From: Flavobacterium ammonificans
GTDB taxonomy: Bacteria > Bacteroidota > Bacteroidia > Flavobacteriales > Flavobacteriaceae
Length of the DNA stretch: 64,000 nucleotides
NCBI RefSeq assembly: GCF_020885975.1
Contig: NZ_AP025183.1
Location: 2,170,001-2,234,000 of the forward strand
Direction of reading: 5' to 3'
Notes under the pieces: model-generated
Database searches by the model: none
What the model was told of the DNA's origin: nothing
The model's input: only the letters and a program-made list of their open reading frames with translations
In this document: one piece after another, positions 7,421 through 16,374 of the stretch
Layout: the number at the start of each line of letters is the position of its first letter
Position numbering within the stretch: the stretch's first letter is position 1
Made by a program: the position numbers and the translations under genes

Positions 7421-9316
7421 ATGAACAAATTTGAACAATTAGGTCTGAATGAGTCGCTACTGCTTGCGATCAAAGATCTAGGATTTGAGAATCCATCAGA
7501 AGTGCAAGAAAAAGCGATTCCAGTACTATTGGAACAAAACACAGACTTAGTAGCTTTAGCACAAACAGGAACAGGGAAAACAGCAGCTTTTGGTTTTCCA
7601 CTTATTCAAAAAATTGATGCTGAAGACAGAAGTACACAAGCGTTAATTTTATCACCAACGCGTGAGCTATGCTTACAAATCACCAACGAGATTAAACAAT
7701 ACTCAAAATACGTAAAAGGTTTACATACAGTGGCAGTTTATGGTGGTGCAAGCATTACAGAACAAGCCCGAGAAATTAAACGTGGAGCACAAATTATTGT
7801 GGCTACTCCAGGTAGAATGCAAGACATGATCAACAGAGGTCTTGTCAACATTAAAAACATCAATTTCTGTATTCTTGACGAAGCAGATGAGATGTTGAAC
7901 ATGGGCTTTTATGAAGACATCGTATCGATTTTATCCGATACTCCAGACGAGAAAAACACATGGTTATTCTCTGCAACAATGCCTGCTGAAGTAGCGCGTA
8001 TAGCTAAAAAATTCATGTCAAACCCAGCTGAAGTAACCGTAGGTTCAAAAAACTCAGGTTCAGCTACAGTTTCTCACGAGTATTACTTAGTGAATGCACG
8101 TGATCGTTACGAAGCATTGAAACGTTTAGCTGATGCTAATCCTGATATCTTTTCGGTAGTTTTTTGTAGAACAAAACGTGATACTCAAGCTGTTGCCGAA
8201 AAATTAATCGAAGATGGATACAGCGCTGCTGCTTTGCACGGAGATTTATCTCAAGCGCAACGTGATGGTGTAATGAAATCATTTAGAGGTCGTCAAATTC
8301 AAATGTTAGTGGCTACTGATGTTGCTGCTCGTGGAATTGACGTTGATAATATTACTCACGTAGTCAACTATCAATTACCTGACGAAATCGAAACCTACAA
8401 TCACCGTTCAGGTCGTACTGGACGTGCAGGTAAATTAGGGACTTCTATCGTTATTGTAACTAAAAGCGAAATTCGTAAGATTTCTTCAATCGAAAGAATT
8501 ATCCAACAAAAATTTCAAGAAAAAACAATTCCTTCTGGAATTGAAATCTGCGAAATCCAATTGCTACACTTAGCCAATAAAATCAAAGATACTGAAGTAG
8601 ATCACGAAATTGACAACTACCTTCCAGCTATCAACGAAGTATTAGAAGGATTATCTAAAGAAGAATTAATCAAGAAAATGGTATCGGTTGAATTCAACCG
8701 TTTCATCAACTATTACAAGAAAAACAGAGACCTTTCTTCTCAATCTTCAGGTTCAGACCGAAGAGAAAGAGACGGAGCGCCAAGAGAAAACAACAATGGC
8801 GGAGCAACTCGTTATTTTGTAAACATTGGTTCAAGAGACGATTTCGATTGGATGCAATTGAAAGACTTCTTGAAAGAAACTTTAGAATTAGGACGTGACG
8901 ATGTATTTAAAGTAGATGTAAAAGAAGGTTTCTCTTTCTTTAACACTGATGCTGAACATACAGATAAAGTTATGGAAGTACTTAATGGATACGACTTAAA
9001 CGGAAGGCGAATCAACGTAGAAATTTCTAAAAATGATGGTGGCGGAAGACGTGATCATAATGGTAGAAGTTCTGGTGGTGGTTTTGGCGGAAGAAGTTCA
9101 GCTCCAAGAAGAGAAGGAAGCTTTGCACCAAGACGTGAAGGCGGATTTAGAAGCGACAGAAATTCAGCTCCTAGAGAAGGTGGTTTCAGAAGTGAAAGAA
9201 GTGGATTTACTCCAAGAAGAGGTGAAGGAAGAGAAGGTGGAGTTTCTGAAAGAGCGCCAAGACGTTCTGAAAGCTTTGGCGACTCACCAAGACCAAGAAG
9301 GCCAAGAAGAGACTAA
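7421..9316 (+). CDS. deaD: ATP-dependent DEAD-box RNA helicase (CsdA/DeaD type)
   Basis: This 631-residue cytosolic helicase unwinds RNA duplexes, as in ribosome assembly, RNA decay and growth at low temperature. The helicase core has the Walker A AQTGTGKT (47-54), DEAD (about 153-156), SAT (about 184-186) and HRSGRTGRAG (about 328-337). A DbpA/CsdA-type RNA-binding domain lies at about 462-537 (RYFVNIGSRDDFDW... to INVEISKN). The last 90 residues are a Gly/Arg/Ser-rich low-complexity tail with repeated PRREG and FRSERS-like units, as in other flavobacterial CsdA homologues, which probably binds RNA. The gene is monocistronic with its own promoter and a structured leader. Confidence 0.95.
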   Translation: MNKFEQLGLNESLLLAIKDLGFENPSEVQEKAIPVLLEQNTDLVALAQTGTGKTAAFGFPLIQKIDAEDRSTQALILSPTRELCLQITNEIKQYSKYVKGLHTVAVYGGASITEQAREIKRGAQIIVATPGRMQDMINRGLVNIKNINFCILDEADEMLNMGFYEDIVSILSDTPDEKNTWLFSATMPAEVARIAKKFMSNPAEVTVGSKNSGSATVSHEYYLVNARDRYEALKRLADANPDIFSVVFCRTKRDTQAVAEKLIEDGYSAAALHGDLSQAQRDGVMKSFRGRQIQMLVATDVAARGIDVDNITHVVNYQLPDEIETYNHRSGRTGRAGKLGTSIVIVTKSEIRKISSIERIIQQKFQEKTIPSGIEICEIQLLHLANKIKDTEVDHEIDNYLPAINEVLEGLSKEELIKKMVSVEFNRFINYYKKNRDLSSQSSGSDRRERDGAPRENNNGGATRYFVNIGSRDDFDWMQLKDFLKETLELGRDDVFKVDVKEGFSFFNTDAEHTDKVMEVLNGYDLNGRRINVEISKNDGGGRRDHNGRSSGGGFGGRSSAPRREGSFAPRREGGFRSDRNSAPREGGFRSERSGFTPRRGEGREGGVSERAPRRSESFGDSPRPRRPRRD

Positions 9317-9402
9317 CATCTTTTGTTAATTTTCTTATAATTATAGAAAAACTACAAAATATTCCCGACTGATTTATTACTTTTAAAGTCTTAAACCAGT
9401 TT

Positions 9403-10170
9403 ATGAAATATTTTGTAGTTTTCTTTTTTATACTACTTACAACAAATCTAGTTGCTCAAGAAGTAGAAATTTCCGAAAAAGTATCAGGAATTGTTGTAAA
9501 TGACAATACAAACCAGCCACTATCTAATGTTAATATTATTAACCTTAATAAAGTTAGGGGGACAACTACAGATGGAAATGGTCGTTTTGAAATAAATGTT
9601 CATGTAAATGATACTTTACATTTTACCATTTTGGGATTCCAACCCCTTCGAGTTAGAGTTACAAATGACTGGATCAAGAACAAGAGTACCCGAATTCAGT
9701 TAACTGAAAAAGCAATTGCTTTAGAAGAGGTTATCATAAGACCGTTCAACTTAACTGGTTATTTAGAAGTAGATTCTAAATTGATTCCAACCAAAGAAAA
9801 CTTCCGTTACAGTATTTCTGGTTTAACCCAAGGCTATGAAGCGGGTGAATACTCTCCTAACGCTTTTGGACGCGTAATGGGATCTATTTTTAATCCCGCG
9901 GATATGTTGTATAATTTCTTCGGTAAAAAGCCTAAAGAGCTCAAAAAACTGAAAGAAATGAAGAAAGATGATACTGTTCGAAAACTCTTAGAATCCAAAT
10001 ACGACAGAGAGACCGTTACTGCGCTATTGGGAATAGACACCAAAGAAATTAGCGAAATATTGAAACGTTGCAACTATTCCGAATCATTTATTCAATCAGC
10101 TAACGACTTACAAATTTTGGATGCTATAAGTGGTTGTTATGAGGAGTATAAAGTTTTGAAAAAGAAATAA
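9403..10170 (+). CDS. Secreted protein with CarboxypepD_reg-like domain
   Basis: This 255-residue protein has a signal peptide (1-19, ending LVAQ). At about 26-105 it has a CarboxypepD_reg-like beta-sandwich (SGIVVNDNTNQPLSNVNIINLNK, shown in part, then TTTDGNGRFEI). This domain is common at the start of TonB receptors, but no receptor barrel follows. The rest is charged and helical (KKPKELKKLKEMKKDD region) with no recognised domain. It is probably periplasmic or outer-membrane attached. It starts 86 nt after the helicase gene and may have its own weak promoter. The function is unknown. Confidence 0.75.
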   Translation: MKYFVVFFFILLTTNLVAQEVEISEKVSGIVVNDNTNQPLSNVNIINLNKVRGTTTDGNGRFEINVHVNDTLHFTILGFQPLRVRVTNDWIKNKSTRIQLTEKAIALEEVIIRPFNLTGYLEVDSKLIPTKENFRYSISGLTQGYEAGEYSPNAFGRVMGSIFNPADMLYNFFGKKPKELKKLKEMKKDDTVRKLLESKYDRETVTALLGIDTKEISEILKRCNYSESFIQSANDLQILDAISGCYEEYKVLKKK

Positions 10171-10249
10171 TTACTGCTTTTTACATCTCACATAGTTTAG
10201 ATATCGTATATTTAGTAAATAATAATATTTAAATAAAATAGAATCGAAA

Positions 10250-10360
10250 ATGGCAAAAAGTCAAGATGCTAAAAAAACAGCAAAAAAAGAACCTCTAAAA
10301 ACAGCTAAAGAAAAAAAAGAGGAAAAAAGAGAAAAGAAAAACAATCCTAAAAGAGACTAA
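10250..10360 (+). CDS. Small Lys-rich protein of 36 residues
   Basis: The frame ATG (10250) to TAA (10360) encodes a 36-residue peptide that is about 36% lysine, plus two arginines. It begins MAKSQDAKK and ends NNPKRD. It is preceded by an AT-rich leader and followed 9 nt later by a strong terminator, which supports expression as a separate short mRNA. Similar Lys-rich micro-proteins are common in flavobacterial genomes (from memory). The charge suggests nucleic acid or ribosome binding, but no function is known. Confidence 0.65.
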   Translation: MAKSQDAKKTAKKEPLKTAKEKKEEKREKKNNPKRD

Positions 10361-10368
10361 GTAATAAC

Positions 10369-10405
10369 AAAAAGCCTCATCTATAAAACAGATGAGGCTT
10401 TTTTA
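10369..10405. terminator. Bidirectional rho-independent terminator
   Basis: A stem of about 14 bp (10369-10382 and 10390-10403) with a 7-nt loop has an A run on the left and a T run on the right. It separates the small Lys-rich gene from the convergent pepD. Confidence 0.9.
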
Positions 10406-10422
10406 TTAAAAATAATAAATTA

Positions 10423-11886
10423 CTATTTCAAAGGGATAGAAGCTAATATCTCCACTAAAAATTTCCAAAATTTTTGAGACGAAGAAACACTAGCTCTTTC
10501 ATCTGGCGAATGTGCACCGTGAATCGTAGGTCCAAAAGAAATCATGTCCATTTCAGGGTAGTTAGCGCCTAAAATTCCACACTCTAAACCGGCGTGACAA
10601 GCCACTACTTTTGCTTTTTCATTATTCTGTTTTTCATAAATAGAGGTCAGAACATCTAAAATTTCTGATTTAGCGTTTGGAGTCCAACCTGGATACGAAC
10701 CTGAAAATTCCACTTCGCAACCCATTAATTCGAAAGCTGAACGCAACCCATTTGCCAAATCCATTTTAGCCGATTCTACTGAGGAACGTGTTAAACATTG
10801 TACTGACAGTTGTCCGTTACCCAATACAACTTTTGCAATATTATTTGAAGTTTCAACTAACCCATCAAAATCAGCACTCATGCGGTATACACCATTAAGA
10901 GCGGTATACATAGCACGAACAAAATAAAACTGAGCTATAGATGGCATCACTTTGACTGGAACTGTTTCCATTTTTTCGAAAACAATCTCTAAATTTGGCT
11001 CCGTACTTTTCAATTCCGATTTGATTTCGTTTACGATTTGTTGCATATCAAACACAAACGCTTCATCGTATACTTCAGCAATAATAACTTTTGCCACACT
11101 CTCGCGCGGAATAGCATTGCGTAAACTTCCTCCTTGAATGGAAGCAATTTGTAATCCGAAATTATCAAAGCCGTCAAATAACAAGCGATTCATAATTTTA
11201 TTAGCATTCCCCAATCCTTTATGAATATCCATTCCTGAATGACCTCCGTTCAAGCCTTTAACAGTAATGGTGTATCCAACAGAACCTTCTGGAGTTGCTT
11301 CTTCATCATATTCAGCAGTCGCAGTCACATCAATTCCACCCGCACATCCAATATCAATTTCATCGTCTTCTTCGGTATCTAAATTTAAAAGGATTTGTCC
11401 TTGTAAAATTCCACCTTTTAAGTTCAAAGCGCCCGTCATTCCAGTTTCTTCGTCGATAGTAAATAAAGCTTCAATAGCTGGATGTGGTATGTCTTTACTT
11501 TCTAAAATTGCCATAATAGCAGCAACTCCTAGTCCATTATCTGCACCTAAAGTAGTCCCACGAGCACGAACCCAATCTCCATCTACATACATATCGATTC
11601 CTTGAGTATCAAAATCAAAGACCGTATCTGCATTTTTTTGGTGTACCATATCCAAATGCCCCTGTAGCACAACTGGTTTTCTGTTTTCCATTCCAGGTGT
11701 TGCTGGCTTTCGTATTATTACATTGCGAATCTCGTCTTCAAAAGTTTCTAGTCCCAATTGGTTTCCAAAATCTTTCATAAAGGCAATAACTCGTTCTTCT
11801 TTCTTAGAAGGTCGAGGTACGGCATTCAAATTGGCAAACTGATTCCAAAGTACTTTAGGTTCTAAATTGCGTATTTCTTGGCTCAT
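10423..11886 (-). CDS. pepD: Aminoacyl-histidine dipeptidase (peptidase D, M20)
   Basis: This 487-residue cytosolic metallopeptidase of family M20C hydrolyses dipeptides such as beta-Ala-His and other Xaa-His substrates. Metal and catalytic positions visible are H77 and D79 in GHLDMVH, D116 in GADNG, the DEETGM pair E146/E147, and a C-terminal His in the HSPDE motif near residue 461. The length equals that of E. coli PepD. It is a single gene ending at a shared terminator and divergent from the DUF3810 gene. Confidence 0.93.
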   Translation of the reverse strand: MSQEIRNLEPKVLWNQFANLNAVPRPSKKEERVIAFMKDFGNQLGLETFEDEIRNVIIRKPATPGMENRKPVVLQGHLDMVHQKNADTVFDFDTQGIDMYVDGDWVRARGTTLGADNGLGVAAIMAILESKDIPHPAIEALFTIDEETGMTGALNLKGGILQGQILLNLDTEEDDEIDIGCAGGIDVTATAEYDEEATPEGSVGYTITVKGLNGGHSGMDIHKGLGNANKIMNRLLFDGFDNFGLQIASIQGGSLRNAIPRESVAKVIIAEVYDEAFVFDMQQIVNEIKSELKSTEPNLEIVFEKMETVPVKVMPSIAQFYFVRAMYTALNGVYRMSADFDGLVETSNNIAKVVLGNGQLSVQCLTRSSVESAKMDLANGLRSAFELMGCEVEFSGSYPGWTPNAKSEILDVLTSIYEKQNNEKAKVVACHAGLECGILGANYPEMDMISFGPTIHGAHSPDERASVSSSQKFWKFLVEILASIPLK

Positions 11887-11987
11887 ATAATGTATTCTAT
11901 TTTAAATATCAAAGGATCAAAGTTACAAAGTTTAATATCGTTATGAATTGATATTGTGATTATATTTACATCTCAAAAATACATTTT

Positions 11988-13049
11988 GTGAAACGCCAAA
12001 AACTACTTCCATTTTTACTTTTGATACAAATCATACTGATTCCATTTCTAGGATATTTTCCAGATGAAGTGGAACGGTTTTATAGTAACGGTTGTTATCC
12101 TTTCATATCCAAATCATTGCGAATCCTCTTCGGAAATATTCCGTTTTCAGTTGGAGACGTTCTCTATTTTCTATTGATAGTATTCGGAATACAATGGGTT
12201 TGGACCAATCGAAAGTCTTGGAAGACCGATTGGAAAAATAATATACTAAAAATAGTAAGTTGTTTTTCCTTGATTTATTTTGCATTTCATTTGCTGTGGG
12301 GTTTTAATTATTACCGCCAACCTCTTTTTGAGAAAATGAAAATTGAACGGGACTATACTGATGCTGATTTATTGGTTTTTACCAAAAAATTAATTGCTAA
12401 AACGAATGCGGTTCAGTTTCAGTTAACACAAAACAAAAACACAAAAATCGCATTTCCCTATTCACAAGAAAAAGTGTTTCAAATGAATACAGAAGGATAT
12501 AAAAATGTAGCTACTCAATATTCTTTTTTTCAGTATTCTGTATTAAGTGGGAAACAATCACTCTTTAGTTTACCACTTACTTATATGGGTTTTGGCGGCT
12601 ATTTGAATCCGTTTACCAATGAAGCCCAAGTGAACTACTTACTACCGATGTACCACTCGCCTACTACAAGTTGTCACGAAATGGCACACCAAATGGGATA
12701 TGCTAGCGAAAGTGAATGCAATTTCATTGGTTTTATGGCTTCGGTAAAAAACAAGGATTTGTATTTTAAATACTCCGGTTACAGCTTTGCTTTGCGGTAT
12801 TGTCTAGCGAATTGGCAAATGCGAAATAAAACTGTTTACAAACAATTATTGCAAACCGTTCACCCAGGAATTTTGAAAAATTATGAAGAGAGTGATGACT
12901 TTTGGAAAGCCTATGAAACTCCTATCGAAACAGGATTCCATTTATTTTATGATACTTTCTTAAAATGGAATCAACAAAAAGACGGTATGGAAGGTTATAG
13001 TAAATTTGTCAACTTAATGGTCAATTATTACAAAAACAAGCCTCTTTAG
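11988..13049 (+). CDS. DUF3810 membrane protein with HExxH metalloprotease motif
   Basis: This 353-residue protein has three N-terminal membrane segments (about 6-24, 55-73 and 86-106) followed by a long soluble domain. The domain carries HEMAHQMGYASE (230-241), a HExxH zinc site with a Glu 11 residues after the first His, in the context TSCHEMAHQ. The family is DUF3810, widespread in Bacteroidota; a membrane-anchored metallopeptidase role is inference from the motif. The start codon is GTG at 11988-11990, directly before KRQKLL, and no in-frame ATG offers a better N-terminus. The gene is divergent from pepD with 101 nt between them. Confidence 0.8.
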   Translation: MKRQKLLPFLLLIQIILIPFLGYFPDEVERFYSNGCYPFISKSLRILFGNIPFSVGDVLYFLLIVFGIQWVWTNRKSWKTDWKNNILKIVSCFSLIYFAFHLLWGFNYYRQPLFEKMKIERDYTDADLLVFTKKLIAKTNAVQFQLTQNKNTKIAFPYSQEKVFQMNTEGYKNVATQYSFFQYSVLSGKQSLFSLPLTYMGFGGYLNPFTNEAQVNYLLPMYHSPTTSCHEMAHQMGYASESECNFIGFMASVKNKDLYFKYSGYSFALRYCLANWQMRNKTVYKQLLQTVHPGILKNYEESDDFWKAYETPIETGFHLFYDTFLKWNQQKDGMEGYSKFVNLMVNYYKNKPL

Positions 13050-13169
13050 ATAAACACTAATTTCACAAATTAGCAGAAATGCAAATTCAATATCAAAAAT
13101 CAATTGCGGCATAGTGCCATAGCTGCAAAAAATATGTAACAAAACAACACAACCTACTACTAACCCAAT

Positions 13170-13664
13170 ATGAAATCGGAATTAGAGCACTCTTTTGTCA
13201 AACAACTTCAAGAGAATCAGAATATAATCCACAAAATTTGTCGATTGTATACTGAGGATGAGGATGCGCATAAAGATTTGTTCCAAGAAATTACGATTCA
13301 GCTTTGGAAAGCTTATCCTAAGTTTAGAGGTGATAGTAAATTCTCTACTTGGGCGTATCGTGTTGCTTTGAATACTGCCATTACATTGTACCGAAAGACG
13401 AAGCGATCTATAAATACTGTAGGCTATGAAGGGAACTCCCACTTTATCCCTGAGGTTAGTTACAATTACGAAGAAGAAGAACAACTCAAATTATTATACA
13501 AAGCTGTCTATCAGCTAAATGACATAGAAAAGGCCCTCATTTTCATGTATTTGGAAGACAAAGATTACACAGAAATTGCCGAAACACTAGGAATTACTGA
13601 AGTGAATGCAAGAGTAAAAATGAACCGAATAAAAGGAAAATTAAAAAAACTATTAAATCCTTAA
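13170..13664 (+). CDS. ECF RNA polymerase sigma factor
   Basis: This 164-residue sigma-70 family protein has region 2 at about 20-90 (DLFQEITIQLWKAYPKFRG, then FSTWAYRVALNTAI) and a helix-turn-helix region 4 at about 113-161 (YTEIAETLGITEVNARVKMNR). It directs polymerase to a small set of promoters. The stop codon overlaps the start of the next gene by 1 nt, the usual arrangement for a sigma factor and its regulator. What signal it senses is unknown. The ORF is preceded by 120 nt of intergenic sequence without a clear TAnnTTTG element, so it may use its own promoter type. Confidence 0.9.
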   Translation: MKSELEHSFVKQLQENQNIIHKICRLYTEDEDAHKDLFQEITIQLWKAYPKFRGDSKFSTWAYRVALNTAITLYRKTKRSINTVGYEGNSHFIPEVSYNYEEEEQLKLLYKAVYQLNDIEKALIFMYLEDKDYTEIAETLGITEVNARVKMNRIKGKLKKLLNP

Positions 13665-14284
13665 TGAATATGAAAGAGCTGGATTTACTTAAAAAAGATT
13701 GGCAAAAGAATGAGGGTTCTTTTGAACAACTGAGCGAAAAAGACATTTATGCTATGATTCATAAAAAATCATCTTCTATAGTGAAGTGGATTTTGATTGT
13801 AAGCATATTAGAATTTGTCATTTTGAATGGGATAGGATTGTTACTTCCACAAGATCCCTACTATTCTAAATACGATGAATTACATCCTTATCTAAGCCTA
13901 TTAGAAAACCTGAACTATTTTGTCATTTTAGGTTTCATAATTTTATTTTTTAAAAACTACAAAACCATCTCCATATTAAATAATGCAACGCTTTTAATTC
14001 AACACATTTTAACCACACGGAAAATAGTGAACTATTATATATATTGGAATATATTAATAACTGGATATATCGGTGCATTTGCTTTTATCGATGGGTGGAA
14101 TGATAGTTGGAAAGAATCCGGAAAACCAGGTAGTATTCCTGACAATGGAATTGGAATGATAATCCCATTTATATTAGCTATGCTGTTTATAATGTTGTTG
14201 ATTTGGGGATTCTATAAACTACTGTATGGGAATTTCTTAGGTAAATTAAAAACCAACTACGAAGAACTCAAAAAAATAGAATAA
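13664..14284 (+). CDS. Four-helix membrane protein, probable anti-sigma partner
   Basis: This 206-residue protein has an N-terminal cytosolic part of about 35 residues (KELDLLKKDWQKNEGSFEQLS) and four predicted membrane helices (about 36-62, 80-97, 127-143 and 163-189). It overlaps the sigma factor stop codon by 1 nt (TAATG), so translation is coupled. The position strongly suggests an anti-sigma factor, but no zinc-binding HxxxCxxC motif or other known anti-sigma domain is visible. The short N-terminal segment is the likely sigma-binding part; this is inference from context. Confidence 0.75.
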   Translation: MNMKELDLLKKDWQKNEGSFEQLSEKDIYAMIHKKSSSIVKWILIVSILEFVILNGIGLLLPQDPYYSKYDELHPYLSLLENLNYFVILGFIILFFKNYKTISILNNATLLIQHILTTRKIVNYYIYWNILITGYIGAFAFIDGWNDSWKESGKPGSIPDNGIGMIIPFILAMLFIMLLIWGFYKLLYGNFLGKLKTNYEELKKIE

Positions 14285-14310
14285 AAAAAAGAGGCTAAAG
14301 CCTCTTTTTT
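14285..14310. terminator. Bidirectional rho-independent terminator
   Basis: An 11-bp stem (14285-14295 and 14300-14310) with a TAAA loop, A run on the left and T run on the right, separates the sigma operon from the convergent plsC. Confidence 0.92.
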
Positions 14311-14311
14311 T

Positions 14312-15121
14312 TTATAAATCCCATTTTCGCAAAGCATTTAATTTTTCTTGTTCATCCAATTCTTCAGCAGGAATTACCTTTAAAAAAGAGGGATGTTGTT
14401 CAATTGCATACTCTACTTTTTCAACAATATCTTCTATACTATCATTTTCATAATCTATTTCTAAAGGCTCTTTGATGATAAATGATTGCAAAATTCCTTT
14501 CTTTTTCATTCGAAGTCCTTTTTTATCAAAAGAACGTCTAAATCCATCAATCACAATTGGAACTACAATAGGTCTATGATCTTTTATTATATGAGCCGTT
14601 CCTTTTCTAACTGGTTTAAACGATTTTGTTGTTCCTTGGGGAAAGGTGATAACCCAGCCATCTGCTAGAGCTAATTTAATATTCTCAGTATCATTAGGAT
14701 TGACATCTCTTTTTTCTGTAACATCCACTCCTTTAGCTCGCCAAGTTCGTTCAACTGAAATAGCTCCAACATAAGCTAATATTCTAGGTAATAATCCAGC
14801 GCGCATGGTTTCCTTGGCAGCAACATAATACACATTCATCTTAGGCTGCCACAAATAACCCACATTTTTAATGGAATCTGTTCGTCCGCTCAAACTAGCA
14901 TTGAAAACATGAAACATAGCTACAACATCTGCAAAATAGGTTTGATGATTCGAAATAAATAAAACATTAGATTCTGGTAAATTCTTGATTATTTCAGAAC
15001 CTTCTATCTGCAATTCATTAAATCCTCTATATCGTCTATGCGTCAAACATCCTAAAATTCGGATGAGCCATTTTTTGATAAATAGGATATGGCCAAAAGG
15101 ATTTCTCTTTAACAATCCCAT
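14312..15121 (-). CDS. plsC: 1-acyl-glycerol-3-phosphate acyltransferase family protein
   Basis: This 269-residue membrane-associated acyltransferase belongs to the PlsC/LPLAT family, which makes phosphatidic acid by acylating lysophosphatidate. The catalytic NHxxxxxD block is NHQTYFAD (58-65). Further motifs are AISVERT (120-126) and FPQGT (160-164), the equivalent of the usual FPEGT. It starts 77 nt downstream of the CoA pyrophosphatase gene and may share its transcript. Related acyltransferases act on other lysolipids or aminolipids, so the exact acceptor is not certain. Confidence 0.82.
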   Translation of the reverse strand: MGLLKRNPFGHILFIKKWLIRILGCLTHRRYRGFNELQIEGSEIIKNLPESNVLFISNHQTYFADVVAMFHVFNASLSGRTDSIKNVGYLWQPKMNVYYVAAKETMRAGLLPRILAYVGAISVERTWRAKGVDVTEKRDVNPNDTENIKLALADGWVITFPQGTTKSFKPVRKGTAHIIKDHRPIVVPIVIDGFRRSFDKKGLRMKKKGILQSFIIKEPLEIDYENDSIEDIVEKVEYAIEQHPSFLKVIPAEELDEQEKLNALRKWDL

Positions 15122-15198
15122 ACTTTTAGTGTGTTTAAATTTATTGAGGTGGCAAACTTACAAAAAATATTTTTGATGAAATCTGAAACAAGAAGTGG

Positions 15199-15843
15199 CT
15201 ACAACTTAGCTTCTAAAGTTACTTTCAACACCTCTTTTAACTCGCTCAACATCATAGCAGTAGCTCCCCATACAATGTGATTTTCAATTTTAAAAGCAGG
15301 CAATACTATCGAAGTTGATTCTGAAGTGGGTATCTCAGTTTCTACAACTATGGAATCATTTAATAAAGTAGAAATTGGAAGTTCAATTATTTGAGCGACC
15401 TCTGAGGGATCTGGAATAAAACGAATTTCATCTCGACAGAGTCCGAAAAAAGGATGAACTACAAAATTACTTGGCGGAATATATACTTCTGTGAATGACT
15501 TAATAATTTCCAATTGATCAGGGTGTACCCCTACCTCTTCAAAAGTTTCTCGTAAAGCTGTATTCGAAAAGTCTGTATCATCTTCTTCAAACTTTCCTCC
15601 TGGAAATGCAATTTGAGCTGAATGCACTCCTTCATACTCATTTCGAACAATTAAAACAATATGTGTTTCTTCTTGTTTGGGATAACACAACATTAAAACT
15701 GCAGCGGTTCTTGGTAAAGAATCTTTATAATTGGGTTTTGACATAATTCGTTCCAAAGGAGCCATTTTTACATGCGCATCTATTGCCGGTAATTCAGCAG
15801 AAATGAATTGAGGAACAAATTGTAAAAAATCTTGGAAATTCAT
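15199..15843 (-). CDS. nudL: NUDIX CoA pyrophosphatase
   Basis: This 214-residue NUDIX hydrolase probably splits CoA into 3',5'-ADP and phosphopantetheine. The NUDIX region has FPGGK (about 80-84) and RETFEEVG (about 98-105). The spacing between them, with Asp in place of the first Glu, matches the CoA-specific NudL/PCD1 subfamily. An in-frame TTG at 15847-15849 lies 6 nt upstream, but the ATG at 15841-15843 (MNFQDF) is the more likely start. A near-consensus -7 element (ATAGACTTTG on the minus strand, 15847-15856) ends just before this ATG. It is the first gene of a probable pair with plsC. Confidence 0.87.
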   Translation of the reverse strand: MNFQDFLQFVPQFISAELPAIDAHVKMAPLERIMSKPNYKDSLPRTAAVLMLCYPKQEETHIVLIVRNEYEGVHSAQIAFPGGKFEEDDTDFSNTALRETFEEVGVHPDQLEIIKSFTEVYIPPSNFVVHPFFGLCRDEIRFIPDPSEVAQIIELPISTLLNDSIVVETEIPTSESTSIVLPAFKIENHIVWGATAMMLSELKEVLKVTLEAKL

Positions 15844-15933
15844 ATTCAAAGTCTATTTTTGCACAAACAAAGCATTGCTAAATGTAGTTTAGAAATTACA
15901 ATTGCGCAAACTATCGATTAAAAAAAGGAAATA

Positions 15934-16374
15934 ATGTATAGTAAGGAAGAAGCACAACGATTGAAGCGTGAATTTTGGATTGCTTTCGCAGAAAAATACC
16001 CTCGAAAATGGCTGTTATACGATACCAAAATAAAAGATTTTTCCTTTAAATTTTTTGTCGATAATAAAAAGGCGCAAGTACTTATTGATATCGAATCGCG
16101 AAACGACCAAAAAAGAATTGCCTATTTTGAGAAATTAGAAGCTCTTAGAACTATTTTAGAAGAAGAATTTGTAAAGGACTTGGTTTTCGAAAAAAATTTC
16201 TTTTTAGAAAACGGCAAAACCATTAGCCGAATTTGGATTGAAAAAACGGATGTAAGTGTTAGTAATCGTAATTATTGGGATATCATTTTTGATTTTTTCA
16301 ATGATAAAATGGCGGCATTAGAATTATTTTATGCTGAATACGATGAGTTCATTAAAGATATTGATTTGGACTAA
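15934..16374 (+). CDS. DUF4268 family protein
   Basis: This small soluble protein of 146 residues matches the DUF4268 domain by its opening EEAQRLKREFWIAFAEKYP and the central VDNKKAQVLIDIES segment. The fold resembles a restriction-endonuclease-like core found fused to nuclease-related proteins elsewhere, but the stand-alone flavobacterial form has no known role. Its stop codon TAA (16372-16374) directly abuts the stop of the convergent gene on the other strand. Confidence 0.8.
   Translation: MYSKEEAQRLKREFWIAFAEKYPRKWLLYDTKIKDFSFKFFVDNKKAQVLIDIESRNDQKRIAYFEKLEALRTILEEEFVKDLVFEKNFFLENGKTISRIWIEKTDVSVSNRNYWDIIFDFFNDKMAALELFYAEYDEFIKDIDLD

Noticed and set aside
9033..9329. Open frame of 98 codons overlapping the helicase tail in another frame
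   Set aside because: It reads the Gly/Arg-rich repeat in a shifted frame, giving Val/Glu-rich low complexity; it is a shadow of the real gene.
9403..10170. Truncated TonB-dependent receptor because of the CarboxypepD_reg domain
   Set aside because: No plug or barrel sequence remains, and the gene has a coherent, charged C-terminal half, so it is a separate protein type and not a broken receptor.
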